From Anaerolineaceae bacterium UBA700 (GTDB taxonomy: Bacteria; Chloroflexota; Anaerolineae; Anaerolineales; Anaerolineaceae), in NCBI GenBank assembly GCA_002298885.1, contig DBMK01000282.1:1-8525 (forward strand): a DNA stretch of 8,525 bases. Reading direction: 5' to 3'. Position numbers and translations under genes: made by a program. The notes beneath the pieces are model-generated. The model did not search any database and was not told the origin of the DNA. It worked only from the letters and a program-made list of their open reading frames with translations. Every line of letters starts with the position of its first letter. Position 1 is the stretch's first letter. This document shows, in pieces, positions 5,768 through 8,525 of the stretch.

Positions 5768-6397
5768 ATGCCGATGAGCGTCCCCTATGGCCCAATCCTG
5801 GTCGTCGAAGACAATCCGAACGTGCTGGAGCTGTTGGAGGTAACCTTGCGCTTCAAGGGCTACCCGGTGGTGAGCGCCCGCAACGGGCAGGAGGCCCTGC
5901 AGATCGTTGCCCGCCAGCACCCGGCCCTGGTGATCACCGATATTCTCATGCCCAAGCTCGACGGCTACAGCCTGGCCCACGCCCTGCACAAGGACCCCCA
6001 CATGGCCAGCGTGCCGATCATCTTTATCTCGGCCACCTACACCACACCGGAGGATAAGAAATTTGCGCTTAGCCTGGGCGCAGTGCGCTTTATCGAGAAA
6101 CCGATCGACACCGAGGACTTCCTGCTGACCGTGGCCGAGATCCTCACCGAAGGCGTCCCCGTCCACTCGCCCCAGATCGACGAGCAGAGCTTCTACACCG
6201 GCTACCGGGTGCGCCTGGAGGGCAAGCTGCGCCACAAGAATACCCAGATCACCCGCATCGAGCGCCTGCTGCAGACACTGCCGGCGGAACAGAAGCCGGC
6301 CTTTGAAACACTGCTGACCAACGCCGCCAACGACAAAGAAGAGATCCAGGCCGAGCTGGACGAATTGACCCGCATCCTGGGTGAATTAAAAGAATGA
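5768..6397 (+). CDS. Response regulator: receiver domain plus coiled C-terminal region
   Basis: A CheY-like receiver fills about residues 9-125 of this 209-residue protein: acidic pocket E14-D15 (VVEDN), phospho-acceptor D58 in ITDILMPKLDG, switch S88 in FISAT and K111 in FIEKPID. The remaining 80 residues are mostly charged helix (RVRLEGKLRHKNTQITRIERLL broken as RVRLEGKLRHK and TQITRIERLL, then EEIQAELDELTRILGELKE) and contain no known DNA-binding or enzymatic output domain, so output is probably by protein contact. No histidine kinase is in the window. GGAGAG at 5756-5761 precedes the ATG by six bases, and an ATG two codons later is also possible. Its TGA overlaps the next gene's ATG (ATGA). 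I could not identify the C-terminal region. Confidence 0.9.
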   Translation: MPMSVPYGPILVVEDNPNVLELLEVTLRFKGYPVVSARNGQEALQIVARQHPALVITDILMPKLDGYSLAHALHKDPHMASVPIIFISATYTTPEDKKFALSLGAVRFIEKPIDTEDFLLTVAEILTEGVPVHSPQIDEQSFYTGYRVRLEGKLRHKNTQITRIERLLQTLPAEQKPAFETLLTNAANDKEEIQAELDELTRILGELKE

Positions 6398-7176
6398 CCG
6401 CCAGGCCGTCGTTATTCGAGCTGAAATCGTGGGCCCTGCAGGCCGGGGAGATTCTGCGGGCGGGTTTCGGGCAGGAGCACCGCATCCACCATAAGGGCAC
6501 GGTCAACCTGGTCACCGAAATGGACCAGCGCTCGGAGGACTTTCTGCTGAAGGAAATCCGCCAGCACTACCCTGACCACAGCATCCTTGCCGAGGAATCC
6601 GGCGCCATGGCCGGGTTGGATTCGCACTGCTGGTACCTCGACCCGCTGGACGGCACCACCAACTTCATCCACGGCCTGCCCAATTACGCCGTGTCGATCG
6701 CGCTGACCCAGCGCGGCCAGGTCACGCAGGCGGTCATCTATGATCCCTCGCGCAACGAACTGTTCACCGCCAGCCGTGGCAGCGGCACCTTCCTGAACGA
6801 CCGCCGCGTGCGCGTCTCGGGCCGCACCCGCTACCACGAGGCCCTGCTGGGCGCGCACTGGCCCAACTCGGGCGACCTGGAACAAGGCTCGCAGCGTTTC
6901 CGCGCCATGGCCGAAGGCAGCACCGGCGTGCGCCGCCTGGGCGCCACCGTGCTGGACCTGGCCTATGTCGCCTGCGGTCGCCTGGACGGCTTCTGCGGCG
7001 TGGGTCTGAAGCCCTGGGACCTGGCGGCCGGCAGCCTGATGGTGCTGGAAGCCGGCGGCCTGGTCGCCGACTTCGACGGCGAGCAAGGCTGGATGGACTC
7101 CGGCAACGTGCTGGCCGCCAGCCCGAAGATCTTCACGCAGATGCTGTCGGCGCTGAACCCGACGCCGGCGGCCTGA
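6394..7176 (+). CDS. Inositol monophosphatase family protein, apparently chimeric
   Basis: This 260-residue protein belongs to the Mg/Li-dependent inositol-1-phosphatase family, whose members hydrolyse inositol phosphate or related sugar and nucleotide phosphates. The metal sites are complete: E67-E68 in LAEESG, D83-P-L-D86-G-T-T in DPLDGTTNF, and D209 in KPWDLAAG. The reading frame is intact, but the two halves look different in origin. The N-terminus is coupled by ATGA to the response regulator and resembles Chloroflexota homologues. From about residue 95 the text (VSIALTQRGQVTQAVIYDPSR, broken here only by my quotation; LNDRRVRVSGR; VLDLAYVACGRLDGF; AASPKIF) resembles Bordetella-type SuhB proteins as I remember them. 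The probable junction is at the conserved motif, about 6,640-6,690. Function holds for either half; the full-length sequence may be an assembly product. Confidence 0.85.
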   Translation: MTARPSLFELKSWALQAGEILRAGFGQEHRIHHKGTVNLVTEMDQRSEDFLLKEIRQHYPDHSILAEESGAMAGLDSHCWYLDPLDGTTNFIHGLPNYAVSIALTQRGQVTQAVIYDPSRNELFTASRGSGTFLNDRRVRVSGRTRYHEALLGAHWPNSGDLEQGSQRFRAMAEGSTGVRRLGATVLDLAYVACGRLDGFCGVGLKPWDLAAGSLMVLEAGGLVADFDGEQGWMDSGNVLAASPKIFTQMLSALNPTPAA

Positions 7177-7184
7177 CGCCCTGG

Positions 7185-7206
7185 CGCGCTCCCGACGCGC
7201 TCCCGA
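7185..7206. repeat. Tandem 11-base duplication after the phosphatase gene
   Basis: CGCGCTCCCGA occurs twice head to tail (7185-7195 and 7196-7206), directly before the terminator stem. It is a short perfect duplication, probably from replication slippage. Confidence 0.8.
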
Positions 7207-7233
7207 AGCCGGCCCCCGTGGCCGGCTTTTTTT
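7207..7233 (+). terminator. Rho-independent terminator of the phosphatase gene
   Basis: The stem AGCCGGCC (7207-7214) and GGCCGGCT (7220-7227) closes a 5-base loop (CCCGT) and is followed by an uninterrupted T-run to 7233. It begins 30 bases after the phosphatase stop. It separates that gene from the TerC-family gene, which therefore needs its own promoter. Confidence 0.93.
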
Positions 7234-7236
7234 GCG

Positions 7237-7354
7237 CGTGTCACTTGCGCGGACCCGCGCGCGGCAAGCCTCCGGACAGTTCCGTAAGCCATCCGCACGA
7301 CCCGTGTCACCGGCGTGTCACGCGTTTTCCGGGTACGATTACCGGTCGTGTAAC
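7237..7354 (+). promoter_or_regulatory. Helically phased CGTGTCAC repeats upstream of the TerC gene
   Basis: CGTGTCAC occurs exactly at 7237-7244, 7303-7310 and 7314-7321, and with one change (CGTGTAAC) at 7347-7354. The spacings are 66, 11 and 33 bases, all multiples of 11, so all copies face the same side of the helix. The core GTG-T-CAC is symmetric about its central base. A possible -10 box TACGAT lies at 7334-7339, which would place the second and third copies near its -35 region; no good -35 match is seen. This suggests, but does not prove, a transcription-factor array controlling the downstream gene. Confidence 0.45.
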
Positions 7355-7368
7355 TTCTGGAGCTCCTG

Positions 7369-8525
7369 ATGGAGTGGCTGCTGGACCCCGCTGCGTGGGT
7401 CGGCTTGCTTACCCTGGTCGTCCTTGAGATCGTCCTGGGAATCGATAACCTGATTTTCATCGCCATCCTGGCGGACAAGCTGCCGCCGTCGCAACGCGAC
7501 CGCGCGCGCATCCTTGGCCTGAGCCTGGCGCTTGTCATGCGGCTTGGCCTGCTGTCGGTCATGTCGTGGCTGGTCACCCTGACCACCCCCCTGTTTTCGA
7601 TCGGACCGCTGTCGCCCTCGGGGCGCGACCTGATCCTGATGGCTGGCGGTTTCTTCCTGCTGTTCAAGGGCACCATGGAGTTGCACGAGCGGCTCGAGGG
7701 CGGGCAGCATGGCGGCTCCTCGGGGCCGCGCGTGTACGCCAGCTTCTGGGTCATCGTGACGCAGATCGTGGTGCTGGACGCGGTGTTCTCGCTGGACTCG
7801 GTCATCACCGCGGTCGGCATGGTGGACCACCTGGCCATCATGATGATCGCCGTGGTCATCGCCATCGGCATCATGCTGCTGGCCTCCAAGCCGCTGACGC
7901 GCTTTGTCAACGCCCATCCGACCGTGGTGGTGCTGTGCCTGGGCTTCCTGCTCATGATCGGCTTCTCGCTGCTGGCCGAGGCCTTCGGCTTCAAGGTGCC
8001 CAAGGGCTACCTGTACGCCGCCATCGGCTTCTCGGTGGCGATCGAGGCCCTGAACCAGGTGGCGCGGCGCAACCTGCTCAAGCTGGACGCGCGCCGGCCC
8101 ATGCGCGAACGCACCGCCTCGGCGGTGCTGCGCATGCTGGGCAAGCGCCCGCCGGCCGACGAGCCCGACCTGCCCAGCGCCGACGGCCCTGCCATCCCGG
8201 CCTTCGGCGTCGAGGAGCGCAACATGGTCAGCGGCGTGCTGACGCTGGCCGAACGCTCGATCCGCTCGATCATGACGCCGCGCACCGACGTGTCGTGGAT
8301 CAACATCGACGACGACCCCGAGACCATCCGGCGCCAGATCACCGAGGCGCCGCACAGCTTCTTCCCAGTCTGCCGCGGCTCGCTCGACGAGGTGCTGGGC
8401 ATCGCCCGCGCCAAGGACCTGGTGGCCGACCTGATCACCGAGGGCCGGGTGCGCCGCAACCGCCTGCGCGACCCGATCATCGTGCACGAGGCCATCGGCA
8501 TCCTGCGCCTGATGGACACCCTCAA
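7369..8525 (+). CDS. TerC-family membrane protein with CBS domain (YoaE/YegH type), 3' end missing
   Basis: 385 codons are present and the frame runs off the window. The first 230 or so residues form a TerC integral-membrane domain with about seven hydrophobic segments; the opening [18 protein letters not shown] and the later [18 protein letters not shown] carry the paired acidic residues in membrane segments typical of the family, which is linked to tellurite resistance and metal (Mn) export. After a charged linker with ARRPMRERT, a CBS domain begins near residue 285 (MTPR at 302-305, then [19 protein letters not shown]), presumably cytoplasmic. Full-length relatives carry a second CBS motif and a CorC/HlyC C-terminal domain, probably beyond 8525. 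GGAG at 7359-7362 lies six bases before the ATG. Sequence style is betaproteobacterial, unlike the genes left of about 6,640. Confidence 0.9.
   Translation, partial: MEWLLDPAAWVGLLTLVVLEIVLGIDNLIFIAILADKLPPSQRDRARILGLSLALVMRLGLLSVMSWLVTLTTPLFSIGPLSPSGRDLILMAGGFFLLFKGTMELHERLEGGQHGGSSGPRVYASFWVIVTQIVVLDAVFSLDSVITAVGMVDHLAIMMIAVVIAIGIMLLASKPLTRFVNAHPTVVVLCLGFLLMIGFSLLAEAFGFKVPKGYLYAAIGFSVAIEALNQVARRNLLKLDARRPMRERTASAVLRMLGKRPPADEPDLPSADGPAIPAFGVEERNMVSGVLTLAERSIRSIMTPRTDVSWINIDDDPETIRRQITEAPHSFFPVCRGSLDEVLGIARAKDLVADLITEGRVRRNRLRDPIIVHEAIGILRLMDTL

Noticed and set aside
5138..6235. A 365-codon open frame on the minus strand
   Set aside because: It lies antisense to the HD and response-regulator genes, which have clear motifs and ribosome sites. 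Its product is a low-complexity G/A/V/H/Q-rich string typical of antisense frames in high-GC DNA.
6963..8487. Long minus-strand frames (346 and 382 codons) opposite the phosphatase and TerC genes
   Set aside because: Their products are R/S/T-rich or H/Q/D-rich with no recognisable domain, while the plus strand encodes conserved family motifs throughout.

Overview
The window appears to join two genomic backgrounds. Positions 1 to roughly 6,640 look like a Chloroflexota (probably Anaerolineae) genome. This is judged from memory of the gene families: an ArsR-DUF2087 regulator, a TPR-GGDEF cyclase, a short response regulator with a coiled C-terminus, and heptamer intergenic repeats. From about 6,680 to the end, the sequence reads like a betaproteobacterium close to Bordetella/Achromobacter: the second half of a SuhB-like phosphatase, a textbook terminator, and a TerC-CBS membrane protein. 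The change falls inside one open reading frame, at the strongly conserved DPLDGTTNF motif. A chimeric assembly is the simplest explanation; recombination is the alternative.

Left part, minus strand (1-2,412): an ArsR-type regulator with a DUF2087 domain, then an EamA/DMT transporter overlapping it by 8 bases, driven by an exact-consensus sigma-70 promoter (TTGACA, 17 bases, TATAAT) whose -10 box sits inside a 24-base near-palindrome. This looks like an autoregulated regulator-exporter operon. Downstream on the same strand is gatC-gatA (ATGA overlap, gatA cut by the window edge), for the amidotransferase that makes Gln-tRNA and/or Asn-tRNA. gatC has no Shine-Dalgarno and may be leaderless. An inverted array of 7-base CGTGAAA units separates the two pairs and supplies the last codons of the transporter.

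Middle, plus strand (2,413-6,397): an AT-rich intergenic region, then a compact gene run: a cytoplasmic TPR-GGDEF diguanylate cyclase of clearly lower GC, an epoxide-hydrolase-like alpha/beta hydrolase (20-base overlap), an HD-domain phosphohydrolase preceded by a strong hairpin, a response regulator, and the start of an inositol-monophosphatase-family gene (ATGA overlap). Spacing suggests co-transcription, although the hairpin at 5,071-5,113 could split or process the message.

Right part, plus strand (about 6,680-8,525): the rest of the phosphatase, an intrinsic terminator, an intergenic region carrying repeated GTGTCAC motifs at multiples of 11 bases, and a TerC-family protein with a CBS domain that runs off the window. 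I saw no tRNA, rRNA, CRISPR, transposase or phage gene, and no clearly new defence or mobile system. The points most worth checking are the chimeric junction, the ArsR operator/promoter, the hairpins and the helically phased repeats.
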